Assembly (NCBI RefSeq): GCF_001445655.1
Contig: NZ_LNBE01000005.1
Location: 62,001-126,000, forward strand
Source of the DNA: Streptomyces roseifaciens
GTDB lineage: Bacteria; Actinomycetota; Actinomycetes; Streptomycetales; Streptomycetaceae
DNA: 64,000 bases
Reading direction: 5' to 3'
The translations under genes and the position numbers were made by a program. Position 1 is the stretch's first letter, and every line of letters starts with the position of its first letter. The notes under the pieces were generated by a model. That model did no database searches and was not told where the DNA came from. It was given only the letters and a program-made list of their open reading frames with translations. Positions 29,900-38,712 of this stretch are shown in pieces.

Positions 29900-30466
29900 G
29901 TGGAGAAACAGGACAGACGCGGTACCGGAAGCGCCGATGCCGGAACGATTCAGCCGGCTCGCGCCCTCTCCGCGCCGGACGTCTACAGCGAGGTCCAGCG
30001 CGGTGCGGCCTTCCAGGAAGTCCGCAGCCGCTACCGCCGGTTCGCCTTCCCGGCGGCCGCCGCCTTCCTGCTGTGGTACCTGGCGTATGTGGTGACGGCC
30101 ACCGCGGCCCCCGGCCTGATGGCCCGGCAGGTGGCGGGCGCGCTCAACGTCGCCATGCTCGCCGGACTCGCCCAGTTCGCCACGACGTTCCTGCTGACCT
30201 GGGCCTACGCCCGCCACGCACGGCTGCACCGGGACCCGGCGGCGCTGGAGCTGCGCTGGGCGGTCACCCTGGAGACCCGCCAGGAGCAGGCCCGCCATGA
30301 GCAGGCCTGTCAGGAGCAGGCCCGCCAGGAGCAGACCCTCCGGGCGCAGGCCTTCGGGCAGGACGGCCGGGAGCCGATTCTCCAGGAGCGGGCCCGTCTC
30401 CTCCCGGCCGACGGGGACCCGCGCTGCGGCGCCCGACCGGTCCGCACCCGGGGTGAGCGCGCATGA
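29900..30466 (+). CDS. DUF485 membrane protein
   Basis: A 188-residue protein with two membrane segments (FPAAAAFLLWYLAYVVTATA; VAMLAGLAQFATTFLLTWAY) as in DUF485, the small partner usually encoded before acetate/carboxylate SSS symporters. The C-terminal tail (about 130-150) is a Gln/Glu/Arg repeat (RQEQARHEQACQEQARQEQ) likely to be coiled or helical, longer than in most relatives. GTG 29900 follows GGGAGAG. Its stop overlaps the symporter start (ATGA at 30463-30466), so translation is coupled. Confidence 0.85.
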   Translation: MEKQDRRGTGSADAGTIQPARALSAPDVYSEVQRGAAFQEVRSRYRRFAFPAAAAFLLWYLAYVVTATAAPGLMARQVAGALNVAMLAGLAQFATTFLLTWAYARHARLHRDPAALELRWAVTLETRQEQARHEQACQEQARQEQTLRAQAFGQDGREPILQERARLLPADGDPRCGARPVRTRGERA

Positions 30467-32055
30467 CGGGCACTCACCACGGCCTCGCCCTCGCGCTGTT
30501 CTGCGTCTTCGTCCTGGTCACGCTGGCCATCACCACCTGGGTGGGCCGCGAGCGCCGCGGCTCGCCGGAGGAGTTCTACGCGGGCGGGCGGCTCTTCAGC
30601 CCCATGGAGAACGGTTTCGCCATCGCGGGCGACTACATGTCCGCCGCCTCCTTCCTCGGCGTCACCGGCCTCATCGCCCTCTACGGCTACGACGGCATCC
30701 TCTACACCGTCGGCTTCCTGGTCGCCTGGCTCGTCGTGCTGTTCCTCGTCGCCGAACTCGTCCGCAACTGCGGCCGGTTCACCCTCGCGGACGTCCTGGT
30801 CACCCGGCTGCGCGAGCGCCCGGTCCGGATCGCGACCGGAGCCTCCTCCGTCACGGTCTCCGTCCTCTACCTCGTCGCCCAGATGGTCGGCGCGGGCAGC
30901 CTGATGACGCTGCTGCTGGGCGGGACCGGCGAGCGCGCCCGCGCCTGGACCGTCGTCGGCGTCGGCGTGCTGATGGTCGTCTACATCACCCTGGGCGGCA
31001 TGCGGGCCGCCACCTGGATCCAGATCGTCAAGGCCGTCCTGCTGCTGGGCGGCACGATCGCCCTCACCGTCCTCGTCCTCCTGCGCTTCCACGGCGACCT
31101 CTCCGCCCTGCTCACCACGGCAGCCGGCCGCAGCGGCCACGGGCAGGCCTTCCTCGCCCCGGGCCTGAAGTACGGCGGCGGCTGGACCTCCCGGCTGGAC
31201 TTCGTGAGCCTGGGCCTCGCGCTCGTCCTCGGCACCGCCGGTCTGCCGCACATCCTCTCGCGCTTCTACACGGTGCCCACCGCCCGCGCCGCCCGCCGCT
31301 CGGTCGTCTGGTCCATCGGGCTCATCGGCGGCTTCTACCTGATGACCATCGTGCTCGGCTTCGGCGCCGCCGCGGTCCTCGGCTCGGACGCCGTACGGGC
31401 CGCGGGCGCCGCCGGGAACAACGCCGTGCCGCTGCTCGCCCTCGACCTGGGCGGCGGCGCCGGGTCCACCGGCGGCACGGTCCTCTTCGCCGTGGTCGCC
31501 GCCGTCGCCTTCGCCACGATCCTCGCCGTCGTCGCCGGGATCACCCTGGCCTCCTCCGCCTCGGTCGCCCACGACCTGTACCGGACGCTGAGCCGCCGCG
31601 CCCCCACGCCCCGCAGCGAAGTGGCGGTCGCGCGCGTCGCGGCCGCCGGCACCGGCGCGGTGGCCATCGGGCTGGGGCTGCTCGCCCAGGACCTCAACGT
31701 CGCCTTCCTGGTCGGGCTCGCCTTCGCCGTCGCCGCCTCCGCGAACCTGCCGGTGCTCCTCTACACGCTCTTCTGGCGGCGGTTCACCACCCGCGGGGCG
31801 GTCTGGTCCGTCTACGGCGGCCTGGTCCCGGCCGTCGTGCTCGTCGTCCTCTCGCCGGTCGTCTCCGGCGGCCCGGGCGCGATCTTCCCCGGTGCGGACT
31901 TCGCGCTCTTCCCGCTGGAGAACCCCGGCCTCGTCTCCGTCCCGCTGGGCTTCCTCGCCGGCTGGCTCGGCACGGTGACCTCGCCCGAGCCGGCCGACGC
32001 GGGCGGCCACGCCGAGACGGAAGTGCGCTCGCTGACGGGAGCCGGTGCGGCGTAG
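30463..32055 (+). CDS. Sodium:solute symporter (SSS) family, ActP-like carboxylate permease
   Basis: A 530-residue integral membrane protein with about 13 hydrophobic segments. Family marks include EEFYAGGRLFSPMENGFAIA near the N-terminus, GDYMSAASFLGVTGLIALYG, VYITLGGMRAATWIQIVKAV and LPHILSRFYTVPTARAARRS. This pattern is that of acetate/carboxylate permeases of the SSS family, driven by a sodium or proton gradient. Its start overlaps the DUF485 stop. It converges on a CitA/CitB-like two-component pair, which may control it; that is inference. The substrate is not proven. Confidence 0.88.
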   Translation: MTGTHHGLALALFCVFVLVTLAITTWVGRERRGSPEEFYAGGRLFSPMENGFAIAGDYMSAASFLGVTGLIALYGYDGILYTVGFLVAWLVVLFLVAELVRNCGRFTLADVLVTRLRERPVRIATGASSVTVSVLYLVAQMVGAGSLMTLLLGGTGERARAWTVVGVGVLMVVYITLGGMRAATWIQIVKAVLLLGGTIALTVLVLLRFHGDLSALLTTAAGRSGHGQAFLAPGLKYGGGWTSRLDFVSLGLALVLGTAGLPHILSRFYTVPTARAARRSVVWSIGLIGGFYLMTIVLGFGAAAVLGSDAVRAAGAAGNNAVPLLALDLGGGAGSTGGTVLFAVVAAVAFATILAVVAGITLASSASVAHDLYRTLSRRAPTPRSEVAVARVAAAGTGAVAIGLGLLAQDLNVAFLVGLAFAVAASANLPVLLYTLFWRRFTTRGAVWSVYGGLVPAVVLVVLSPVVSGGPGAIFPGADFALFPLENPGLVSVPLGFLAGWLGTVTSPEPADAGGHAETEVRSLTGAGAA

Positions 32056-32138
32056 CGGCAGGCCGCCCGGGCCCCGCCGAGGGCCCCGGTCCGCCGTGCG
32101 GAGCGCCCGGCCTCACCGCAGCGCGCAGGGGGCCGGCC

Positions 32139-32816
32139 TCAGCGGCCCGTCCACGCGTAGCGGTGCTCCGGGCGCCCCGTCTCGCCGTACTTGAGGGTCA
32201 GGCTCAGCCGCCCGGACTCCTCCAGCCGCTTCAGATAGCGCTGCGCCGTCGAGCGGCTCAGCCCCGACCGCGCCGCGACCTCGTGCGCCGACAGCGGGGA
32301 CGCGGCATCGGAGAGGACCCGTCGTATCAGCTCGGCCGTGGGCGCCGAGTGGCCCTTGGGCAGCGGCGTGCTGGTCGCCGCCGTGCGCAGGGTGCCGAAG
32401 ATGCGGTCGACCTGGTCCTGCCCCGCCTCCTGCGCGTCGTCGAGGGTCCGGCGCAGCTGTGCGTACGCCTCCAGCTTCACCCGCAGCCCGGGGAAGGTGA
32501 ACGGCTTGACCAGGTACTGCAGGGCCCCGTAGCGCATGGCGGTCTGCACGGTCGCGACGTCGCGCGACGCCGTCACCATGATCACGTCGGTGAGGTCGCC
32601 GAGCTGCCGCAGCCGGCGGACCAGCCCCAGGCCGGTCTCGTCCGGGAGGAAGTGGTCCAGCAGCACCAGGTCGATGCCGCCCTTCTCCAGCACGGCCATG
32701 GCCTGTGCCGCGTTGTGGGCCTTGGCGCCGACGCGGAAGCCGGGAACCCGCGCCACGTACGCGGCGTTGATCTCGGCGACACGGAAGTCGTCGTCCACGA
32801 CCAGGACCTCGATCAT
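32139..32816 (-). CDS. CitB/DcuR-type response regulator
   Basis: A 225-residue response regulator. The receiver has the acidic pocket VVDDD (6-10), phosphoacceptor D54 in LVLLDHFLPDETG, T82-A83 in MVTASRD and K104 in YLVKPF. The C-terminal domain is a winged HTH (PLSAHEVAARSGLSRSTAQR, YLKRLEESGRLSLTLKYGET) typical of the CitB class, which controls carboxylate uptake. It follows the kinase gene by 3 bp, so both are one operon. Confidence 0.92.
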   Translation of the reverse strand: MIEVLVVDDDFRVAEINAAYVARVPGFRVGAKAHNAAQAMAVLEKGGIDLVLLDHFLPDETGLGLVRRLRQLGDLTDVIMVTASRDVATVQTAMRYGALQYLVKPFTFPGLRVKLEAYAQLRRTLDDAQEAGQDQVDRIFGTLRTAATSTPLPKGHSAPTAELIRRVLSDAASPLSAHEVAARSGLSRSTAQRYLKRLEESGRLSLTLKYGETGRPEHRYAWTGR

Positions 32817-32819
32817 CGT

Positions 32820-34499
32820 TCACCCCTTCGAGCGAGCTGAGTGGGCCGGGTGGGCCGGGTGGGCAGGCAATCGCAGCGCTTCGGGCAGTTCCACGGTGAA
32901 CACGGCGCCGCCGCCGTCCCGTTCGCCGGCCCGAACCGAGCCGCCGTACCGCTCGGCCAGCCGCCGTACGAGCGAGAGGCCGAGGCCCCGGCGGCGGTGC
33001 GGGACGGCTTCCTTCGTGGACCAGCCGTCGGTGAAGACCAGTTCGCGGACCGCGGCCGGCACCCCGGGGCCGTTGTCCGCCACCCGGACGACGAGCGTCT
33101 CCCCGACGGCCCGCAGCTCCACTTCCACGAACGGCGCGTCGTGGGGCACGTCCTCCGCACCCTCCGCAGAGACAGCCGGCGCGGCCCGTGAAGCGCCCGC
33201 CGTGGCGTCCAAGGCGTTGTCCACGAGGTTGCCTAGCACGGTGACGAGATCGCGCGGGTCCACGACCCGGTCGGGCAGCCGGGTCGCCGGGCTCACCCGC
33301 AGGGCCACACCGCGCTCCGCGGCGACCGCGCTCTTGCCCACCAGCAGGGCGCTCACCAGCGGGTCGCGGACGCGCTCGGTGACCTGCTCGGCCGTCGCCC
33401 GGTGGGCCCCGGTCACCTCCGCGACGAAGTCGGCGGCTTCCTCGTGCATGCCCAGTTCCAGCAGCCCGACGATGGTGTGCAGACGGTTGGCGTGCTCGTG
33501 GTCCTGGGCGCGCAGCGCGTCGGTCAGGCCGCGGGTGCCGTCGAGTTCGCGGCGGAGCTGTTCCAGCTCGGTGCGGTCGCGCAGCGTCGCCACGGTGCCG
33601 CCCGCAGCGGTGTCCCTGCGGTTGACGACCAGCACCCGCCCGTCCCGGACGGTCAGCAGGTCGGTGCCCGTCACGCGGCCCGCCAGCACGTCCGTGGTGC
33701 GGCCCGGCGGCAGGACGCGGTCGAGGGGGTGGCCGATGGCGTCCCGGCCGATACCCAGCAGGCGCGCGGCCGCGTCGTTGAGCAGGCGGACGCGCCCGTG
33801 CCGGTCGAGGGCGACCACGCCCTCGCGGATGCCGTGCAGCATGGCCTCGCGCTCGCCCAGGAGGGCGGAGATCTCGGTGAGTTCGATGCCGTGGGTGCGC
33901 TTGCGCAGCCGGCGGGAGACGGCGAGCGCGGCGAGCGCCCCGACGCCGAGGGCCGCACCCGCGTACATGAGGATGCCCGGCACGGCGCGTAACAGCAGTG
34001 CGTGCACGTTGTCGTAGGCGATGCCGACGGAGACGGCGCCCACGATGGCGCCCTCGCCGTCGCGCAGGGGCACTTTGCCGCGCGCGGAGCGGCCCAGGGT
34101 GCCGCGGCCGATGCCCGTCCACTCCTGCCCGCCGAGGGCCCGGCCGGGGTCGGTGCTGACGCGCTCCCCGATCCGCCCGGGGACGGTGTGGGAGTAGCGG
34201 ATGCCACGGGTGTCGACGACCACGACGTAACTCGCCCCGGTGGCAAGCCGGATGCGCTCGGCGTCGGTCTGCACCGGCCCGTCGGGGGAGGGCGGTCCGG
34301 CCAGCAGGCTGTGCGCGATGCCGGGCTGGGCGGCGGTGGCCTGGGCGATGGCCAGGGCGCGGCGCTCGGCCTGCTCGTCGAGCTGGGCCGCGAGGGGCGC
34401 GAGGAAGAGCCCGGCGGCGAGCCCGGCGACCCCGGTGATGATCAGCAGCTGGACCAGCAGGACCTGGGCGAAGACGCGGCGGGGCCAGCGGGGGCGCAT
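32820..34499 (-). CDS. CitA/DcuS-type sensor histidine kinase
   Basis: A 559-residue kinase. Membrane segments lie near residues 10-32 and 180-200 and enclose an extracytoplasmic PAS-like sensor domain (ATGASYVVVVDTRGIRYSHT) typical of citrate and C4-dicarboxylate sensors. A cytoplasmic PAS follows (GVVALDRHGRVRLLNDAAAR), then the H box DHEHANRLHTIVGLLELG with the phosphorylated His, and the HATPase with N box GNLVDNALDA and G box DNGPGVP. ATG 34499 has GGAGGGGG about 8 bases upstream. It is divergent from the ABC importer and convergent with the symporter; either could be its target. Confidence 0.92.
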   Translation of the reverse strand: MRPRWPRRVFAQVLLVQLLIITGVAGLAAGLFLAPLAAQLDEQAERRALAIAQATAAQPGIAHSLLAGPPSPDGPVQTDAERIRLATGASYVVVVDTRGIRYSHTVPGRIGERVSTDPGRALGGQEWTGIGRGTLGRSARGKVPLRDGEGAIVGAVSVGIAYDNVHALLLRAVPGILMYAGAALGVGALAALAVSRRLRKRTHGIELTEISALLGEREAMLHGIREGVVALDRHGRVRLLNDAAARLLGIGRDAIGHPLDRVLPPGRTTDVLAGRVTGTDLLTVRDGRVLVVNRRDTAAGGTVATLRDRTELEQLRRELDGTRGLTDALRAQDHEHANRLHTIVGLLELGMHEEAADFVAEVTGAHRATAEQVTERVRDPLVSALLVGKSAVAAERGVALRVSPATRLPDRVVDPRDLVTVLGNLVDNALDATAGASRAAPAVSAEGAEDVPHDAPFVEVELRAVGETLVVRVADNGPGVPAAVRELVFTDGWSTKEAVPHRRRGLGLSLVRRLAERYGGSVRAGERDGGGAVFTVELPEALRLPAHPAHPAHSARSKG

Positions 34500-34660
34500 G
34501 CGTGTCCCCCTCCCTCTCGTCCTGATGTCGTCCTCCGGCCGGGTGATCTGCCGGCCGCTGACCGGAGTGTCCAATTCCGCTTCAGCGGCGTTCCGTTTCC
34601 GCACTGTGGACCGAACGTAGCCGGTCCTGCCCCCCGCCGCCGGTTCCGTGGCGCTTTCGT

Positions 34661-34690
34661 TGTTCTACCGCGAGCAAAACGAGCAGAACA
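34661..34690. promoter_or_regulatory. Repeats in the divergent promoter between the kinase and the ABC importer
   Basis: TGTTCT at 34661-34666 is inverted as AGAACA at 34685-34690. Within it GAGCAAAAC (34672-34680) and GAGCAGAAC (34681-34689) form a direct 9-bp repeat. The position, in the 311-bp gap between the kinase (34499) and the ABC ATPase (34811), suits a binding site of the response regulator. I see no gene in this gap. Confidence 0.45.
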
Positions 34691-34810
34691 GGGTTCGTGC
34701 GCTGAAGCCGCACAGCGCTCACAAGGCTGTCTGTGCGCCATGCGACACATCTAGCCTCCACCACCGGTCACCCGCATGGCCGGAAACCTGCACAGGAGGA
34801 GGCGGCAACG

Positions 34811-35653
34811 ATGATCAGCGGCACCCCGCCGGGCCACGCCCCGGCGATCGAGCTGCGCGGAGCGAGCAAGGTGTTCCGTACGCCCTCGGGCGCCTCGCAC
34901 ACGGCCGTACGGGATCTCGACCTGACCGTGGGGCAGGGCGAGTTCGTGGCCGTCGTCGGCCCCACGGGCTGTGGGAAGTCCACCACGCTCACGCTGGTCA
35001 GCGGCCTGGAGGAGCCGACCGAGGGCGAGGTGCTGATCGGCGGCGCACCCGTGACCGGGATCCGGCCGGAAGTCGGCTTCGTCTTCCAGCAGGACGCCGT
35101 CTTCCCCTGGCGGACGGTGCTGTCCAACGTCATGGCGGGCCCGCGCTTCCGCGGCGTGCCCAAGGCCGAGGCGCGGGAGCGGGCGCGCGAGTGGCTCGGC
35201 CGCGTGGGGCTCGCGGCCTTCACCGACCGCTATCCGCACCAGCTCTCCGGCGGCCAGCGCAAGCGCGTCGCGCTCGCCCAGACCTTCGTGGGCGACCCGG
35301 AGATCCTGCTGATGGACGAGCCCTTCTCGGCGCTCGACGTACAGACCCGGGCCCTGATGTCGGACGAGCTCCTGGAGCTGTGGGGCGGCTCCCGCCCCGG
35401 CGGGCGGGCCGCGTCCGTCATCTTCGTCACCCACGACCTGGAGGAGGCGATCGCCCTCGCCGACAAGGTCGTCGTGATGACCGCCGGGCCGGCGACCGTC
35501 AAGGAGGTCTTCCCCATCCCGCTGCCCCGGCCGCGAAAGGTCGAATCCGTGCGCCTGGAGGCGGAGTTCGTGGAGATCTACCGCGAGATCTGGTCGTCCC
35601 TCGGTGAAGAGGTCCGCATCACCCGTGAGAGGGGTGCCTCCCGTGTCGCTTGA
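34811..35653 (+). CDS. ABC importer ATP-binding protein (nitrate/sulfonate/taurine type)
   Basis: A 280-residue ATPase of the SsuB/TauB/NrtD-like group. It has Walker A GPTGCGKST, the Q-loop GFVFQQDAVFPWRTV, signature LSGGQRKRVALAQ, Walker B ILLMDEPFSALD and the switch His in FVTHDLEEAI. ATG 34811 is preceded by AGGAGG. Its end overlaps the permease start by 11 bp. Together with the permease and the lipoprotein it forms a complete importer operon. Confidence 0.92.
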   Translation: MISGTPPGHAPAIELRGASKVFRTPSGASHTAVRDLDLTVGQGEFVAVVGPTGCGKSTTLTLVSGLEEPTEGEVLIGGAPVTGIRPEVGFVFQQDAVFPWRTVLSNVMAGPRFRGVPKAEARERAREWLGRVGLAAFTDRYPHQLSGGQRKRVALAQTFVGDPEILLMDEPFSALDVQTRALMSDELLELWGGSRPGGRAASVIFVTHDLEEAIALADKVVVMTAGPATVKEVFPIPLPRPRKVESVRLEAEFVEIYREIWSSLGEEVRITRERGASRVA

Positions 35654-36548
35654 GTCCGTCGATTCGGTCGCTTCGGCCGAGGCGCTTGCATTGGAAGAGC
35701 CCCTCAAGCTCCCTGCTCCCCCGGCCGGTGGCCGGACCGCCGCCCGCGCCAAGGCCGTCCGCCGGCGCAGGCTGACCGTGTACGCGGCGCGGCTGCTGGT
35801 GCTCGCCGTCGTGCTGGGTGCATGGGAGTTGACGGCCCGCAACGGCATCATTGATCCGTTCAACTTCTCGATGCCGTCGAAGATCTGGGACCAGATCGTC
35901 CAGTGGACGCTCCACGGCACGCCGCAGGGCTCGCTGGGCGAGCAGATCTGGTACACGCTCTACGAGGCCCTGCTCGGCTGGGTGTTCGGCGTGGCCGGCG
36001 GTGTGGTGCTCGGGATCGCGCTCGGCCGGGTGCGCTTCCTGGCGGACGTCTTCAGCCCCTACATCAAGGTGCTCAACGCGCTGCCGAGGATCGCCCTCGT
36101 GCCGGTCTTCCTGATCCTGTTCGGGCTGGGTCCGGCGTCCAAGGTCGCGTCGGCGGTCGTCCTGGTCTTCTTCCCCGTGTTCTTCAACGCCTTCCAGGGG
36201 GCCCGCGAGGTCGACCGCAACCTGGTGGCCAACGCCCGCATCCTGGGCGCGAGCAACCGCCGGGTGACGCTGCAGGTCGTCATCCCCTCCGCGACCTCCT
36301 GGATCTTCACCAGCCTGCACGTCAGCTTCGGCTTCGCGCTCATCGGCGCGATCGTCGGCGAGTACCTCGGTGCGGCGAAGGGGATCGGGCTGCTGATCTC
36401 CGCCTCGCAGGGCACCTTCAACACGGCCGGCGTCTACGCCGCGATGGCCATCCTCGCCGTCGTCGCACTGGTCACGGAAGGGCTGCTGACCTTCGCCGAG
36501 AGGAAGCTCTTCCGCTGGAAGCCGGGCGGCTCCGGCGCGGGGGAGTGA
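35643..36548 (+). CDS. ABC importer permease (SsuC/TauC-like)
   Basis: A 301-residue membrane protein with six or so membrane segments. The coupling motif EAA is seen in ILGASNRRVTLQVVIPSATS, and AWELTARNGIIDPFNFSMPS with KVLNALPRIALVPVFLILFG are typical of the SsuC/TauC/ThiX group. GTG 35643 lies 9 bases after GAGAGG and overlaps the ATPase gene; GTG 35634 is an alternative. The N-terminal 40 residues are cytoplasmic. Confidence 0.9.
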   Translation: MSLESVDSVASAEALALEEPLKLPAPPAGGRTAARAKAVRRRRLTVYAARLLVLAVVLGAWELTARNGIIDPFNFSMPSKIWDQIVQWTLHGTPQGSLGEQIWYTLYEALLGWVFGVAGGVVLGIALGRVRFLADVFSPYIKVLNALPRIALVPVFLILFGLGPASKVASAVVLVFFPVFFNAFQGAREVDRNLVANARILGASNRRVTLQVVIPSATSWIFTSLHVSFGFALIGAIVGEYLGAAKGIGLLISASQGTFNTAGVYAAMAILAVVALVTEGLLTFAERKLFRWKPGGSGAGE

Positions 36549-36646
36549 CGGCACGGCGGCCCGCACACCCCCACCCCCTGCACATCCCCCACCCCCCGGC
36601 ACGTCCTGTTTTGCCTCCTACGAACCTCCGACCGTAAGGAACAGCG

Positions 36647-37705
36647 ATGCGTACGTTCAGCAAGACCGCCGGAGCCCGCGCGGGCGCAGTCGCGGCGGTG
36701 ATGTGCCTGACCTTGGCCGGGTGTGCCGACGACAACTCGACGAACAAGCGGAATTCGGCGATCGAGGCGGCGAAGGGCGACATCGTCAAGATCATGGTGG
36801 GCGGCCTGGACAAGGTCATCTACATGCCGGCGGTCCTCACCCAGCGGCTCGGCTACTTCCAGGACGAGGGGCTGACCGTCAACCTCCTCACCGAGCCCGC
36901 GGGCGTGCAGGCCACCACATCCCTGGTCGCCGGTGACGTCCAGGGCGTCGTGGGCTTCTACGACCACACGCTCGACCTGCAGGTGAAGGGCAAGCAGGTG
37001 GAGTCCGTGGTGCAGCTCGCGCAGACGCCGGGGGAGGTGGAGATCGTCTCCAAGAAGGCCGTGGGCAACCTGACCTCGCCCAAGGACTTCAAGGGCAAGA
37101 AGCTCGGCGTGACCGGACTGGGCTCCTCCACCGACTTCCTGACGAAGTACCTGGCGGTCAAGAACGGGGTGAAGGTCAGCGACTTCACGCCCGTGGCCGT
37201 CGGCGCCGGGCAGACCTTCATCTCCGCGCTCCAGCAGGGCGCCATCGACGGCGGGATGACGACCGACCCGACCGTCGCGCAGATCCTCGCCAAGGACGCG
37301 GGCAAGGTGCTCGTCGACATGCGGACGCCCGAGGGGTCCCGGGCGGCGCTCGGCGGCCTCTACCCGGCCTCCAGCCTCTACATGAACACCAGTTGGGTCA
37401 ACAGTCACAAGGACGTCGTGCAGAAGCTCGCCAACGCCTTCGTGAAGACCCTCGGGTGGATGTCCGAGCACACGCCGGAGGAGATCGCGGCCAAGATGCC
37501 GGAGGACTACGCCAAGGGCGGCAAGGACCTCTACGTCGAGGCGATCAAGAACACGCTGCCGATGTTCACCAAGGACGGGGTGATGCCCGAGGACGGGCCG
37601 AAGACCGTCCACCAGGTCCTGAAGTCCTTCAACCCGGCGCTGAAGGACGCCAAGGTGGACCTGGAGAAGACCTACACCACGGAGTTCGTGAAGAAGGCGG
37701 GGTGA
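36647..37705 (+). CDS. ABC importer substrate-binding lipoprotein (NMT1/THI5/SsuA-like)
   Basis: A 352-residue lipoprotein. The signal peptide ends in LTLAGC, a lipobox with the lipidated Cys near residue 26. The periplasmic-binding fold shows LGYFQDEGLTVNLLTEPAGV, then GSSTDFLTKYLAVKNGV and GAIDGGMTTDPTVAQILAKD, as in the NMT1/SsuA family that binds sulfonates, thiamine precursors or similar small molecules. The ligand cannot be told. ATG 36647 follows AAGGA. It lies 98 bp after the permease. Confidence 0.9.
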   Translation: MRTFSKTAGARAGAVAAVMCLTLAGCADDNSTNKRNSAIEAAKGDIVKIMVGGLDKVIYMPAVLTQRLGYFQDEGLTVNLLTEPAGVQATTSLVAGDVQGVVGFYDHTLDLQVKGKQVESVVQLAQTPGEVEIVSKKAVGNLTSPKDFKGKKLGVTGLGSSTDFLTKYLAVKNGVKVSDFTPVAVGAGQTFISALQQGAIDGGMTTDPTVAQILAKDAGKVLVDMRTPEGSRAALGGLYPASSLYMNTSWVNSHKDVVQKLANAFVKTLGWMSEHTPEEIAAKMPEDYAKGGKDLYVEAIKNTLPMFTKDGVMPEDGPKTVHQVLKSFNPALKDAKVDLEKTYTTEFVKKAG

Positions 37706-37708
37706 CCC

Positions 37709-37729
37709 CTGCCGGGAGCGCCCCGGCAG
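37709..37729. terminator. Terminator between the binding-protein and sucrase-like genes
   Basis: CTGCCGGG (37709-37716) pairs with CCCGGCAG (37722-37729) around a 5-base loop. It lies in the 43-bp gap between the convergent stops and can serve both. Confidence 0.7.
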
Positions 37730-37748
37730 AGCACCCCCGGAGAGCGCC

Positions 37749-38651
37749 TCAGGAGAGCGGGACGACGGACCCGACGTCCATCCGCGCCGGCATGCCCGGC
37801 GCCCGTCCGCAGCTCTCCGGACGAGCCGGCTCCGCGGCACCCTGCTCGACGGCCACCCGCCAGGAGCGGCCGTCGGTGTGGGCGACGGTCACCGACCAGT
37901 GCGGTGCCGAGCCCTCGGTGCGCGTCACGTCGAGGGCGTCCGCGCCCTCCTCGCCGGTCAGTTCGCGCACCGCCAGCTCCGCGGCCTGGGCCGGGCGCTC
38001 CCACGCGGAGCGGCCCCGGCAGTCGCCGGTGACGATCCGGCGGTCGCGCACCGCCTCCAGCACCTCCTTGACGCCGTGTGCGGTGACGCGGCCGTAGGCG
38101 TAGCCGTACGGGAGGACGAAGAGCGTGGGCGAGAAGCGGTGGCCGCCGATGTGGGTGACCTCCCAGGCCTCCGCCCCGGAGGCGGCCAGCTCGGCGGCCA
38201 GGGGGCGGCCCAGCAGGGCGCAGCAGCGGTCGCGCTTGCCGTTGGTGCACACGAACACCAGCGGGTCGCCCTCGTAGGCCTCCCACAGGCCGCCGTGCTC
38301 GCCGGCGCCGAGTGCGGCGAGGTCGAGCCGGGTCAGCTCCGCGGGGTCGGCGACCGCGGTGGTGCGGATCCAGGAGCGGCCCGGGGCGGTGTGGGCGGCG
38401 AACACCCGGTGGGCACCGGGCTGGTGGCAGTCGGCGTGCCGGCCGGGGCGGCGGATCAGCGCGATCCGGACGCCCGTGCCCTCGGCGGCCGCGTCCAGGG
38501 CCCGCCCGACGGCGGGGTCGAGGTGGCTCGCGGTCAGCGCGTCCGCACCCCAGGGCCCGGGCTGCTCGACGAGCAGCCACGTCCGCGCGGTGGCGGCGGT
38601 GCCGGCCAGTGGCTCGGACAGGTGGCGGGAGGCGGTCGCGCACGTACTCAC
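37749..38651 (-). CDS. Sucrase/ferredoxin-like protein under an iron box
   Basis: A 300-residue Suc_Fer-like (thioredoxin-like ferredoxin fold) protein. The core has FVCTNGKRDRCCALLGRPLA, with Cys residues placed for a [2Fe-2S] or metal site, and EVTHIGGHRFSPTLFVLPYG with YAYGRVTAHGVKEVLEAVRD. The GTG at 38651 directly abuts an iron box and has no room for a ribosome site, so the mRNA is probably leaderless. The promoter suggests expression under iron limitation. The role, possibly electron transfer in siderophore use, is inference. Confidence 0.85.
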   Translation of the reverse strand: MSTCATASRHLSEPLAGTAATARTWLLVEQPGPWGADALTASHLDPAVGRALDAAAEGTGVRIALIRRPGRHADCHQPGAHRVFAAHTAPGRSWIRTTAVADPAELTRLDLAALGAGEHGGLWEAYEGDPLVFVCTNGKRDRCCALLGRPLAAELAASGAEAWEVTHIGGHRFSPTLFVLPYGYAYGRVTAHGVKEVLEAVRDRRIVTGDCRGRSAWERPAQAAELAVRELTGEEGADALDVTRTEGSAPHWSVTVAHTDGRSWRVAVEQGAAEPARPESCGRAPGMPARMDVGSVVPLS

Positions 38652-38670
38652 GAAGGTAAGCCTAACCTGA
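38652..38670 (-). promoter_or_regulatory. DmdR/DtxR-type iron box
   Basis: Read on the minus strand, TCAGGTTAGGCTTACCTTC matches the actinobacterial iron-box consensus (TWAGGTTAGSCTWACCTWA) at 17 of 19 positions. It touches the start codon of the sucrase/ferredoxin-like gene, so a bound DmdR1-Fe(II) would block the promoter when iron is plentiful. Confidence 0.88.
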
Positions 38671-38712
38671 GTTGCCGATGATCGTACGGCGCACTGCGGA
38701 GGTGGCTGAAGC

